Source: DASSBG01 sp035699085
GTDB lineage: Bacteria; Pseudomonadota; Gammaproteobacteria; Xanthomonadales; Rhodanobacteraceae
DNA length: 64,000 nt
NCBI GenBank assembly: GCA_035699085.1
Contig: DASSBG010000046.1
Coordinates: forward strand, 1-64,000
Direction of reading: 5' to 3'
The position numbers and the translations under genes were made by a program. Positions 35,468 to 44,062 of the stretch are shown here, in pieces (the stretch's first letter is position 1; every line of letters starts with the position of its first letter). The notes beneath the pieces are model-generated. The model was given only the letters and a program-made list of their open reading frames with translations. It searched no databases and was not told where the DNA came from.

Positions 35468-36163
35468 ATGCCCGAGCAGACCGTCATCATCACTGGCGCC
35501 GGCGGCGGCATCGCCCGCCACGTGGCGCGTTGTTTCGAGGACGCCGGCTGGCGGCTGGGGCTGGTGGCGCTGGACGAGGCGGAGCGGCAGCGCGTCGCCG
35601 AGGCGCACCCCGGTGCGGCCGTGGCTGTCGGCGACCTGGCCGACCCGTTGGCGGCCCACGCCACGCTCGACGCGCTTGCCGGGGATCTGGGCCCGCCACG
35701 CGCCCTGCTCAACATCGCCGGCGGCTTCGGCATGGCCGATGCCACCACCACCACGCCCGCGGACCTGGAAGCGCAGCTGTCAATCAACCTGCGCACGGCC
35801 TTCAACGCCAGCCGTGCGGTACTGCCGGTGATGCTGGAGCGCGGCAGTGGTTTCATCCTCGGCGTCGGCGCGGCCGCAGCGATCGACGGCGGCGCGTCGG
35901 TCGGCGCCTATGCGGCGTCCAAGGCGGCGCTGGTGGCGTGGCTGAAGTCGCTGCGCGCCGAAGTGGCGCCGCGCGGGATCGACGTCTCGATCATTTATCC
36001 AATGGCCGCCGTCGACACCCCCGGCAATCGCGCAGCGATGCCCGATGCCGACCCCGGCGCCTGGATCGACCCGCAGGAGCTCGCGGCGACGATGCTCCAT
36101 CTCGCCACCCGCAGCCGGCGCGGGCGCATCGACGAGGTGCGGGTGTACGCGCCGGCTGGCTGA
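35468..36163 (+). CDS. SDR-family oxidoreductase lacking the usual catalytic serine
   Basis: The 231-aa protein has the Rossmann glycine motif (VIITGAGGGIARHVA), the NAG-like NIAGG motif and YAASK with Tyr at about 148 and Lys at 152. The position 13 residues before Tyr, normally Ser, is Ala (VGAAAAIDGG). Without it either another residue assists or activity is reduced. GGGAG-type ribosome binding sequence precedes ATG 35468. The short C-terminus, without the usual substrate lid, also departs from common SDRs. The substrate is unknown. It is divergently transcribed from the ATL gene with a 57-bp spacer. Confidence 0.82.
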   Translation: MPEQTVIITGAGGGIARHVARCFEDAGWRLGLVALDEAERQRVAEAHPGAAVAVGDLADPLAAHATLDALAGDLGPPRALLNIAGGFGMADATTTTPADLEAQLSINLRTAFNASRAVLPVMLERGSGFILGVGAAAAIDGGASVGAYAASKAALVAWLKSLRAEVAPRGIDVSIIYPMAAVDTPGNRAAMPDADPGAWIDPQELAATMLHLATRSRRGRIDEVRVYAPAG

Positions 36164-36243
36164 GCCGGGCTTCGGGCTTGGGCTTCGGGCTTCGGATTCG
36201 GGACCCGGGACCCGAAAGCGTGGGTCGGGCTGGCCCGCGTGCC

Positions 36244-36354
36244 CTCACCGCCATTCCGGAGCGGCGCGAAGCGCGGAATCCTCACCGTCACTCCGGAGCC
36301 GCGCGAAGCGCAGAATCCTCACCGTCATTCCGGAGCCGCGCGAAGCGCGGAATC
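36244..36354. repeat. Three tandem 37-bp palindromic units (CCGTCATTCCGGAG family)
   Basis: Units at 36244-36280, 36281-36317 and 36318-36354 differ by only a few bases. Each begins CTCACCGTCATTCCGGAG and contains an inner hairpin CCGCGC-GAA-GCGCGG. The whole gap 36164-36663 (500 bp) has no gene. It starts with a GGGCTTCGGGCTT-type heptamer-like array (36173-36220), and after the three units carries CGGAATCTTCTTGACGTTGC, the mirror of the sequence that opens the composite repeat at 6893. Nothing was recognised in 36385-36663. Confidence 0.85.
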
Positions 36355-36663
36355 CGGAATCTTCTTGACGTTGCGGCAAAGCTCGGCGAAGCCGTATCGG
36401 CCCGTCGCAATCCCCGGAAAAGTCCGGGTGAGTCTGGCGCGCGGCACTTGCCGCGAGGCCATGCACTCTGGCGGGCGCTTCCGGCATGGGCCATCGGTCC
36501 CGACAAGCGCGCACGCTGCAGTCAGCGTGGAGGTTGCGGCAAGCGAAGCCCGCCTGGCAGCGGCACTGGGTGGAAAGCGAAAGGCCAAAGCCCGACAGAT
36601 ATCGGACGGATCGCAAAATAATGGGCACGCGCCCGTCGCGACCGCCTTCAAGTGCTTGATTCG

Positions 36664-36739
<76 letters not shown>

Positions 36740-36793
36740 ACGCGGAACCGCGAAGTATAGGGAACCGCGGGCGCTGGTGGCAAGCGCGCGACG

Positions 36794-38161
36794 CTACATC
36801 ATGGGCGGCATGCCACCGCGGCGCATCGCGCCCTGCATCTGGCGCATCATGCCCTTGCCCCCGCCCTTGCCCATCTTCGACATCATCTTCGACATCTGCA
36901 GGTACTGCTTCAACAACCGGTTGACGTCGGCCGGCTGGGTACCGGAACCGCGCGCCACGCGGGCCTTGCGCGAGCCCTTCAGCAGGTCCGGATGGCGCCG
37001 CTCCTTTGCCGTCATCGAGCGGATGATGGCGACCATGCGCGCCACCTCGCCGTCGTTGGCGCGCGCCTTGACCGCCTGCGACAGCCCCGATACCCCCGGC
37101 AGCTTGTCGATCAACGAGCCCAGCCCGCCCATGTTCTGCATCTGCTCCAGTTGGTCGTGCATGTCCTGCAAGTCGAAGCGCTTGCCCTTGGCGACCTTGG
37201 AGGCCAGCTTGTGCGCCTTCTCGCGGTCGACCTTGCGCTCCACCTCCTCGACCAGGCTGAGCACGTCACCCATGCCGAGGATGCGCTGCGCCAGGCGGTC
37301 CGGGTGGAACGGCTCCAGCGCGTCGGTCTTCTCGCCGGCGCCGATGAACTTGATCGGCTTGCCGGTGATCTGGCGCACCGACAAGGCCGCGCCGCCGCGC
37401 GAGTCGCCGTCGGTCTTGGTCAGCACCACGCCGGTCAGCGGCAGCGCTTCGTCGAAGGCCCGCGCGGTGTTGGCGGCGTCCTGGCCGGTCATGGAGTCGA
37501 CCACGAACAGCGTTTCGACCGGATCCAGCGCCGCGTGCAGCGCCTTGATCTCGTCCATCATTGCCGCGTCGACGTGCAAGCGGCCGGCGGTGTCGACCAG
37601 CAGCACGTCGATCACCTCGCGGCGCGCGGCCTCGACCGCCGCGCGGGCGATGTCGACCGGCGCCTGACCAACCTCGGATGGGAAGAACTTCACGCCCACC
37701 TGCGCCGCCAGCGTGCGCAGTTGCTCGATGGCCGCCGGACGGTAGACGTCGCAGCTGACCACCATCACCTTTTTCTTCTGCCGCTCACGCAGCAGCCGCG
37801 CCAGCTTGGCCACCGTGGTGGTCTTGCCGGCGCCCTGCAGGCCGGCCATCAGCACCACCGCCGGAGGCTGGGTGGCGAGGTCGAGGCCGGCGTTGGCGCG
37901 GCCCATCACTTCGGTCAGCTCGTCGCTTACCACCTTCACCAGCGCCTGGCCGGGCGTCAGGCTTTTCAGCACTTCCTGGCCGATGGCGCGGGCCTTGACC
38001 CGCTCCACCAGCGTCTGCACCACCGGCAGCGCGACGTCGGCCTCGAGCAGCGCGATGCGGACCTCGCGCAGCGACTCGCTGATGTTTTCCTCGGTCAGGC
38101 GGCCCTGGCCGCGCAGGCGGGTGACGGTGGTGGACAGGCGTTGGCTGAGAGATTCGAACAT
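36794..38161 (-). CDS. ffh: Signal recognition particle protein Ffh
   Basis: Ffh binds 4.5S RNA and nascent signal sequences and delivers ribosomes to FtsY at the inner membrane. The 455-aa protein has the N domain, the GTPase G domain (GLQGAGKTTTVAKLA, DTAGRLHVD, TKTDGDSRGG, GAGEKTDALEPF) and the Met-rich M domain at the C-terminus (MSKMMSKMGKGGGKGMMRQMQGAMRRGGMPPMM) with the RNA-binding SGTQPADVNRLLKQ. Full length compared with E. coli (453). ypjD lies beyond the next gene on the other strand, as often seen near ffh. Confidence 0.98.
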   Translation of the reverse strand: MFESLSQRLSTTVTRLRGQGRLTEENISESLREVRIALLEADVALPVVQTLVERVKARAIGQEVLKSLTPGQALVKVVSDELTEVMGRANAGLDLATQPPAVVLMAGLQGAGKTTTVAKLARLLRERQKKKVMVVSCDVYRPAAIEQLRTLAAQVGVKFFPSEVGQAPVDIARAAVEAARREVIDVLLVDTAGRLHVDAAMMDEIKALHAALDPVETLFVVDSMTGQDAANTARAFDEALPLTGVVLTKTDGDSRGGAALSVRQITGKPIKFIGAGEKTDALEPFHPDRLAQRILGMGDVLSLVEEVERKVDREKAHKLASKVAKGKRFDLQDMHDQLEQMQNMGGLGSLIDKLPGVSGLSQAVKARANDGEVARMVAIIRSMTAKERRHPDLLKGSRKARVARGSGTQPADVNRLLKQYLQMSKMMSKMGKGGGKGMMRQMQGAMRRGGMPPMM

Positions 38162-38283
38162 GGCTCAACTACGGCATCGGGAAACCGCGAATTATAGCGG
38201 AGCCGCCGTTGCGACCCCGTGATCGGCCGCGCGCCCACGCGAGCCTCGCGAACTCCTGCGGCTCCCGGCACCCCCCGGCGCCG

Positions 38284-39771
38284 TTACCGGCGCTTGCCGC
38301 GGCTTGCCGGCTTCTGCGCCGTGATCCAGGCCGCGATGTCGGCGATCACCTGCGGCGCGACGTGGCCGCGCTGCTGGTAGTCGGCGATGGTGCCGCTGGT
38401 ACCGGCCGGCATGAACAAATGGCTGAGACCCGGGTAGAGGTGGAAGCTGACGTTGGACTTGCCCTTCAGCACCTGCTTCCAGCGCGCGAAGTCCAGCGTC
38501 GGCGAGACCTGGAAGTCGGCGCCGCCCTGCAGGAACAGCATCGGCATCGACAGGGCCTTCGCCACCGCGGCTTGGTCATACCGGTGCAGGCCGGCCCAGT
38601 AGCTTTGCGGGCTGCCCATGAAGTCGCCCTCCGGCACCGTCCCCGGCGCAGCGTCGGCCAGCAGCCGCTGTTCGTCCTCGATGGCCTTGACGTTGCGCTT
38701 CACCGCCGCGTCCGGCAGGCCCTGCCGTGCGCCCTGCTCGCGGCTCTGCTGCACCAGCACGTCCAGCAGCGAGCGCGCCGGCGCCGCCATCAGCACCAGG
38801 CCCGCCAAGCCCGGATCGCGCTGGCCGATGCGCGGTGCCATCATCGCGCCGAGACTGTGGCCGAGGACGAAGATGCGGTGCGGGTCGACCTGCGCCACGC
38901 CCGCCAGCGCCCGCACCGCCGTCAGCGCGTCGTCGGTGACCTCGGCGTCGACCGTGGCGCCGTCGGCGCCGGCCCAGTGCTGGGGGTAGTCGCGGGTGCG
39001 CTTGTCGTAGCGCAACGAGGTGATGCCGTGGCGCGCCAGGCCCGCGGCAAGGTCGCGCAGCGGCGTGTTGGGGCCGATCGTCTCGTCGTAATCATTCGGC
39101 CCCGAGCCCGCCAGCAGGACCACCGCCGGGAACGGCCCGCTGCCCGCCGGCAGCACCAGCGCGCCCCGCAGCGGGCCCGCCGGCGAGGCCACGGCCATCG
39201 CCTGCACGCGTACACCGCCCGCTTCCACGTGCTCGGTCACGGGTGCCGCGGGCTTGCCACTGGCCAGCAGCTCGACCATCGAGGCCGGCATCAGGCGAAA
39301 AGTGGTGATGCGGTCCTGGGCGTCGCAGGCGCTGACGAGATCCAGCTTCGCGTTGGCGAACTGCAGCGTCGCGACGGCCACCGGCTGGCCGCGCAGGGAC
39401 CGGCGCTGCACCGCGCCGTGCCGCTGGTAGGAACCTACACTGGCCGCCAGCTGCGCCCAGACCTGCTCGAGCTTCGCCGCGTCGACGTGCGCGCGCGTCT
39501 GCGGGTTGAAGTGCGCGACGGCCGCGGCAAAGTCGCTGCGCGTCATTGCGTCCAGCGCGGCCGCCGAGGCCGCGAGGCAGGCGTCGCCCGGCGCAGCCGG
39601 GGCGTCAGCTGCGGCGGCGGTCGATGCGGCAGCGGGCTGCGCCACGGCCTGCGCCACGGCGGCAGGCGGCGATGTGGGCGTGGGTGTGGCCCCGGCCGCG
39701 GCCGATGCGGCCGCGAGAGCAAGGATCAGTGCGGCGGCCAGCACACAACCGGCGTATCGACGAAGTTTCAT
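38284..39771 (-). CDS. Exported alpha/beta hydrolase with an N-terminal DUF3887-like domain
   Basis: The 495-aa precursor begins with a signal peptide (LAAALILALAAASAAAGA) and an Ala/Pro-rich segment. Residues about 60-165 match a DUF3887-like domain (DFAAAVAHFNPQTRAHVDAAKLEQVWAQL). The rest is an alpha/beta hydrolase with oxyanion region LLAGSGPND, nucleophile GHSLG (VLGHSLGAMMAP), an Asp in QGGADFQV and His in GLSHLFMP. Such secreted esterase or peptidase-like enzymes have broad roles; the substrate is unknown. A small free-standing DUF3887-like protein is encoded at 55837-56232. Confidence 0.86.
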   Translation of the reverse strand: MKLRRYAGCVLAAALILALAAASAAAGATPTPTSPPAAVAQAVAQPAAASTAAAADAPAAPGDACLAASAAALDAMTRSDFAAAVAHFNPQTRAHVDAAKLEQVWAQLAASVGSYQRHGAVQRRSLRGQPVAVATLQFANAKLDLVSACDAQDRITTFRLMPASMVELLASGKPAAPVTEHVEAGGVRVQAMAVASPAGPLRGALVLPAGSGPFPAVVLLAGSGPNDYDETIGPNTPLRDLAAGLARHGITSLRYDKRTRDYPQHWAGADGATVDAEVTDDALTAVRALAGVAQVDPHRIFVLGHSLGAMMAPRIGQRDPGLAGLVLMAAPARSLLDVLVQQSREQGARQGLPDAAVKRNVKAIEDEQRLLADAAPGTVPEGDFMGSPQSYWAGLHRYDQAAVAKALSMPMLFLQGGADFQVSPTLDFARWKQVLKGKSNVSFHLYPGLSHLFMPAGTSGTIADYQQRGHVAPQVIADIAAWITAQKPASRGKRR

Positions 39772-39935
39772 GGACGTGCTCCGGTACGCGCCGCGGCAGC
39801 GCGCGGCACGGCAAACCAAGCGCGGTCGACGAACAAGAATAGACGCACGCGACCCGATCGTCACCGTTCGGCTCCGTACGGCGCGACCCGCGAATGCCAA
39901 ATCCCGAATCCCCGCTTCTGTGCGACACTTCGCCG

Positions 39936-40733
39936 ATGCCGATGACGATCGCGACCGTTGCCGCCATCATCCTGTACCTCGCCGCCGCGGTGCTGCTCAG
40001 CGCGCCGCTGACCGGCTGTCCGCGCGCGCCGCGGCCGCTGGCGCTGGCACTGGCGCTGGTCGCGCTGGTGCTGCACACGGTCGTGCTGCTCGGCATGCAT
40101 GGCGGCTCGCTGGACCTGCACTTCTTTGCCGCGCTGTCGCTGGTCGCGGGCGTGGTTGCGGCCCTGACCTTGCTGGTAAACCTGCTGCGCCCGGTGGGCG
40201 CACTGGGCGTGATCGTGTTTCCGCTGGCCGCGCTGTTCCTCGGCATCGACGTGTTCGGCGCCCCCGACACGCACCCGCTGCCGCTGGCCTGGCCGATCAA
40301 GCTGCACGTGACACTGGCGGTCGTTGCCTTCAGCCTGTTGTCGATCGCCGCGGTGCTGGCGATCGTGCTGGCAATCCAGGAATGGGCGCTGCGCCGGCGC
40401 CAGGTTGCGCGTTGGCTGCGCGCACTGCCACCGTTGACCCAGACCGAAACGCTGCTGTTCCGGCTGATCGCCAGCGGCTTCGCGCTGCTGACCCTGGCGC
40501 TGGTCAGCGGCGCCCTGTTCATCGAGAACATCCGCGCGCAACACCTGATGCACACCACGGTACTGAGCATCGCCGCCTGGCTGATTTTCGGCGCGCTGTT
40601 GTGGGGCCGCTGGCGCCACGGCTGGCGCGGCGTGCGCGCTGTCAACCTCACGCTGATCGGGATGGCAGTGCTGGCTCTGGCCTTCTTCGGCTCGAAGTTC
40701 GTGCTGGAGCTGGTGCTGCAGCGAGCGGCTTGA
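39936..40733 (+). CDS. ypjD: CcsA-domain inner membrane protein YpjD
   Basis: The 265-aa protein has eight membrane segments and conserved pieces of the YpjD branch of the cytochrome c assembly (CcsA/CcmC) superfamily: WPIKLHVTLAVVAFSLLSIA near residue 125 and AQHLMHTTVLSIAAWLIFGALLWGRWRHGWRG near 205. YpjD-like proteins have been linked to magnesium/CorC functions, though the exact job is unsettled. The arrangement divergent to or near ffh is typical of gammaproteobacteria. I chose ATG 39936 (MPMTIATVAA); the longer frame from 39894 starts in a low-complexity run. Confidence 0.85.
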   Translation: MPMTIATVAAIILYLAAAVLLSAPLTGCPRAPRPLALALALVALVLHTVVLLGMHGGSLDLHFFAALSLVAGVVAALTLLVNLLRPVGALGVIVFPLAALFLGIDVFGAPDTHPLPLAWPIKLHVTLAVVAFSLLSIAAVLAIVLAIQEWALRRRQVARWLRALPPLTQTETLLFRLIASGFALLTLALVSGALFIENIRAQHLMHTTVLSIAAWLIFGALLWGRWRHGWRGVRAVNLTLIGMAVLALAFFGSKFVLELVLQRAA

Positions 40734-40748
40734 GCGCCACCCCCACCC

Positions 40749-41003
40749 GTCATTCCGGAGCCGTGCGAAGGGCGGAATCCGGAATCCTTTCAGATTGCGA
40801 CCGACCCGAGCAGCACGGTAGGTTGGCAGTGAGCAAAGCGAACCCCAACACGCCATGCCGGCCCTCGCCGCGTCAATGCCCTGCCGACGTTGTCTCGTCA
40901 ACCATCGCAGCAGCGTCAACAAGAGTCCGGACTGGCGGAGCGAGGCGAGCGTGGCGAGAGGGCATCTGCCCCTGCCTCCGGCAGAGGTCCGGAATGACGG
41001 GAG
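40749..41003. repeat. Composite intergenic repeat block (second copy of the 6.9-kb element)
   Basis: The 366-bp gap between ypjD and radA has no gene. It carries a CGTCATTCCGGAGCCGTGCG palindrome (40749-40790), an inverted GTTGGGGTTCGC-family motif (40817-40858) and the composite element 40910-41003. That element contains GCGTCAACAAGAGTCCGGAC, GGCGGAGCGAGGCGAGCG, a TGCCCCTGCCTCCGGCAGAGG hairpin region and TCCGGAATGACGGG, matching 6893-6985 piece by piece. All three families occur together here, as in the gap after fadH. Confidence 0.8.
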
Positions 41004-41099
41004 GTTGCAGGGCGGGTTTCAACCCGCCATAGGGAGCGCGCCAGAGCGTCGCCGGCGGTTGACAGCTCGCCTACGGTGTCTCGCCGATCAGCGGACGTG

Positions 41100-42494
41100 T
41101 CAGCCGGCGGCGTCCAGGGCCTGGGCCAGCCGCTCGACGGCGATGATCTGCAGGTCGCCGAGACGGGACTTCTTCGGCGCGTTGCCCTTGGGCACGATGG
41201 CGCGGCGGAAGCCGTGGTGGGCAGCCTCCTTCAGCCGCTCCTCGCCATTGGGCACCGGGCGGATCTCGCCGGACAACCCGACCTCGCCGAAGGCCACGGT
41301 CTTGTCGGCCAGCGGCCGGTCGCGCAGCGATGAGCGGATCGCCAGCAGCACCGGCAGGTCGGCCGCGGTCTCCTGCACGCGGATGCCGCCGACCACGTTG
41401 ACGAACACGTCCTGGTCGTACGCCGCCACGCCGCCGTGCCGATGCAGCACCGCCAGCAACATCGCCAGGCGGTTCTGCTCCAGGCCCAGCGCCACCCGCC
41501 GCGGGTTGCCCAGCGAACTCTGGTCGACCAGCGCCTGCACCTCGACCAGCAGCGGCCGCGTGCCCTCTCGCGTCACCATCACCGCGCTGCCGGAGGTCGG
41601 CTCCGCGTGCGCGGACAAAAAGATCGCGGAGGGATTGGGCACCTCGCGCAGGCCCTTGTCCGACATCGCGAACACGCCCAGCTCGTTGACCGCGCCAAAG
41701 CGATTCTTGAAGGCGCGCAGCACGCGGAAGCGCGAGCCCGACTCGCCCTCGAAGTACAACACCGCGTCGACCATGTGCTCGAGCACGCGCGGACCGGCGA
41801 TGCCGCCCTCCTTGGTGACGTGGCCGACCAGCAGTACGCTGGTGCCGGTCTCCTTGGCGAAGCGGGTCAGCTTGGCCGCCGACTCGCGCACCTGCGACAC
41901 CGAGCCTGGCGCGGCGGTCAACAGCTCGGTCCAGATGGTCTGGATGGAGTCGATGATCAGCACCCGTGGCCGGGTCGCCGCGACCTGCTCCAGGATGCGC
42001 TCGATGCAGGTTTCGGCCAACGCCTGCAACGGCTCCAGCGGCAGGTCCAGGCGCTGCGCGCGCGACGCCACCTGGGCCAGCGACTCCTCGCCGGTGACGT
42101 AGATGCCGGGCAGGCGCGAGCCGACCAGGCCGAGCATCTGCAGCAGCAGCGTCGACTTGCCGATACCCGGATCGCCGCCGATCAGCACCACCGAGCCGTC
42201 GACGAGGCCGCCGCCGAGCACGCGGTCGAGCTCGCCGATGCCGGTCAACGTACGCGACTCGGTCTCCGCCGCCACGCCGAGCAGCGGCGTGACCTTCGCG
42301 GCCGCGGCCGCCTTGCCGGCGTAGCCGCTGTTGCGCGCGCCGCCGGCCACGCCCGCGCCGGTGCCCCTGGCGGCCGGCTGCACCACGAACTCGCTCAGCG
42401 TGTTCCACGCGCCGCATTCGGCGCACGAGCCCTGCCACTTGCCGTGCTCGGCACCGCAGTCGCCGCACACGTACGCCGTCTTCGCCTTCGCCAT
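41100..42494 (-). CDS. radA: DNA repair protein RadA
   Basis: RadA is a RecA-related, hexameric ATPase that drives branch migration during recombination. The 464-aa protein (E. coli 460) has the N-terminal zinc finger CGDCGAEHGKWQGSCAECGAW, Walker A GGDPGIGKSTL near residue 100, the RadA-specific KNRFG motif near 265, and a C-terminal Lon-like domain (VNVVGGIRVQETAADLPVLLAI). The ATG of MAKAKTAYVC is the family-typical start. It stands alone, divergent from ada with a 390-bp spacer. Confidence 0.96.
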   Translation of the reverse strand: MAKAKTAYVCGDCGAEHGKWQGSCAECGAWNTLSEFVVQPAARGTGAGVAGGARNSGYAGKAAAAAKVTPLLGVAAETESRTLTGIGELDRVLGGGLVDGSVVLIGGDPGIGKSTLLLQMLGLVGSRLPGIYVTGEESLAQVASRAQRLDLPLEPLQALAETCIERILEQVAATRPRVLIIDSIQTIWTELLTAAPGSVSQVRESAAKLTRFAKETGTSVLLVGHVTKEGGIAGPRVLEHMVDAVLYFEGESGSRFRVLRAFKNRFGAVNELGVFAMSDKGLREVPNPSAIFLSAHAEPTSGSAVMVTREGTRPLLVEVQALVDQSSLGNPRRVALGLEQNRLAMLLAVLHRHGGVAAYDQDVFVNVVGGIRVQETAADLPVLLAIRSSLRDRPLADKTVAFGEVGLSGEIRPVPNGEERLKEAAHHGFRRAIVPKGNAPKKSRLGDLQIIAVERLAQALDAAG

Positions 42495-42884
42495 CCGCCG
42501 TCCTTCATGCGTGCTGCAGGCGCTGCGCCCGCAGCATCTGCCAGCCGGTTGTCGCCAGACGCCTGCTCCCGCACGCCCGACCCGGGGAGCGGTGCGCGCG
42601 ATGTCCGACCCGGTCCCGCTCGCGCCTGACACTGCGCAGCCTCACGATGCGCACCGGCGCAGGCCGGTCGCCATGCGTGTCATCCTCGGTCGGGCTCGCG
42701 CGGCGCTGGCGCGTAATGATAACGGCTCCCGTCGCACCCGCTGCGACGGCTCGGTGCGTGACGCTGCCCGCCCGCCACGGCGGAGCGACTCGGACGCCAC
42801 GAATTGCGGCGCAAGAAGCGGAGTGCTTGCGATCGATTGGCGGCTTATGCTGGCATGGTCAGGATCACATTGCAGGATATCGCC
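42495..42884. other. radA-ada divergent intergenic region
   Basis: No gene, repeat or RNA could be recognised in these 390 bp. Open frames through it are extensions of radA or ada frames with no family similarity. It should contain the two divergent promoters. I see no clear -35/-10 pair and no E. coli-type Ada box (AAAGCGCA). Confidence 0.5.
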
Positions 42885-44036
42885 ATGAGCGCTGCGCCTT
42901 TGCAGCCGCCGCCACAGCCGCAGCCCGCCGCGGCCGCCTACGCCAGCGACGAGGCGCGCTGGCGCGCGGTGCAGGCGCGCGACGCGGCGGCTGACGGCGC
43001 CTTCGTCTATGCCGTGCGCACCACCGGCGTCTATGCCCGGCCAAGTGCGGCGGCGCGGCTGCCGCGCCGGGCGAACGTGGAGTTCTTCGCCAGCGCCGCA
43101 GCGGCCGAGGCGGCCGGCTATCGACCGAGCCGCCACACCAACCGTGGCGCCGCAGCCGCCAGTCACGCCGCGCTGGTGCTGCAGGCCTGCCGCACGATCG
43201 ACACCGCGGAGGCGCCGCCGACGCTCGACGCGCTGGCCGAACAGGCGGGGCTGAGCGCCTTCCACTTCCATCGTGTGTTCAAGGCGCAGACCGGGTTGAC
43301 GCCGGCGGCCTACGCGGCGGCCCGGCGCAACCGAAAAGTGCAGGCGGCGCTCACGGCCGGTGACGCGGCCGTCACCGACGCGATCTACGAGGCCGGCTTT
43401 GGCTCCGGCAGCCGCTTCTATTCCAGCGCGGCAGAGCGGCTCGGCATGACGGCGCGCGACTACCGCGCCGGCGGCGTCGGCGCGCGTATCCGCTTCGCCA
43501 TCGGCCAATGCACGCTTGGCGCAATCCTGGTGGCGCAGAGCGAACGCGGCATCTGCGCGATCACCTTGGGCGATGCGCCGGAGCCCCTGCTGCGCGACCT
43601 GCAGGACCGCTTTCCCAAGGCGACGCTGATTGGTGGCGACGACGGTTTCGAGCGGCTGGTGGCGCAGGTGGTCGGCTTCGTCGAAAACCCGTCCATCGGA
43701 CTGGACCTGCCGTTGGACGTGCGCGGCACCGCCTTCCAGGAGCGCGTGTGGCGCGCGCTGCAGGCGATTCCGCCCGGCACCACCGCCAGCTACGCCGAGA
43801 TCGCCGAACGCATCGGCGCGCCGCGTGCAGTGCGCGCCGTGGCCCGGGCCTGCGGCGCGAACCGGCTGGCGGTCGCCATCCCCTGTCACCGCGTGGTACG
43901 CCGCGACGGCGCGCCCGGCGGCTACCGCTGGGGCATCGAGCGCAAGCGCGCGCTGCTTGCGCGAGAAACAAAGCAAAACCGGGGTCAGAGTGCACTTTTT
44001 CACGACGTGCCGGTCGGGCCGACCGCGCCGGATTAA
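42885..44036 (+). CDS. ada: Ada-type regulator/O6-methylguanine-DNA methyltransferase with a cysteine-free N-terminal domain
   Basis: The 383-aa protein has the full Ada plan: N-terminal Ada_Zn-binding-like domain (residues 25-90), AraC-type HTH (100-180), and the MGMT domain with the acceptor Cys in IPCHRVV near 333. The zinc domain aligns closely (WRAVQARDAAADGAFVYAVRTTGVYARP), but all four metal/acceptor cysteines are gone. Positions equal to E. coli C38, C42, C69 and C72 are Ala51, Ala55, Ser82 and Thr85. It can therefore repair O6-alkylguanine but cannot sense methylphosphotriesters in the usual way. The last 20 or so residues are encoded by a palindromic repeat that supplies the stop codon. 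Confidence 0.9.
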   Translation: MSAAPLQPPPQPQPAAAAYASDEARWRAVQARDAAADGAFVYAVRTTGVYARPSAAARLPRRANVEFFASAAAAEAAGYRPSRHTNRGAAAASHAALVLQACRTIDTAEAPPTLDALAEQAGLSAFHFHRVFKAQTGLTPAAYAAARRNRKVQAALTAGDAAVTDAIYEAGFGSGSRFYSSAAERLGMTARDYRAGGVGARIRFAIGQCTLGAILVAQSERGICAITLGDAPEPLLRDLQDRFPKATLIGGDDGFERLVAQVVGFVENPSIGLDLPLDVRGTAFQERVWRALQAIPPGTTASYAEIAERIGAPRAVRAVARACGANRLAVAIPCHRVVRRDGAPGGYRWGIERKRALLARETKQNRGQSALFHDVPVGPTAPD

Positions 44037-44060
44037 AAAGTGCACTCTGACCCCGGTTTT
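43975..44060. repeat. 86-bp palindromic element with perfect 26-bp inverted repeats (copy 2), overlapping the 3' end of ada
   Basis: The arms at 43975-44000 and 44035-44060 are exact reverse complements (core GGGGTCAGAGTGCACTTT) around a 34-bp centre that itself holds the small hairpin CGGTCGGGCCGACCG. The total length equals copy 1 at 24615, but the centre differs. The element fills the space between the convergent genes ada and alr. It encodes the last residues and stop of ada and ends 2 bp before the alr stop. Confidence 0.92.
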
Positions 44061-44062
44061 GT

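Noticed and set aside
36244..36354. Possible CRISPR array (three 37-bp repeats)
   Set aside because: The units are directly adjacent with no spacers, are palindromic over most of their length, and no cas gene is present.
42495..42884. Ada box or LexA box between radA and ada
   Set aside because: Neither AAAGCGCA nor a CTG-N10-CAG operator with good flanks could be found. No regulatory site is claimed.
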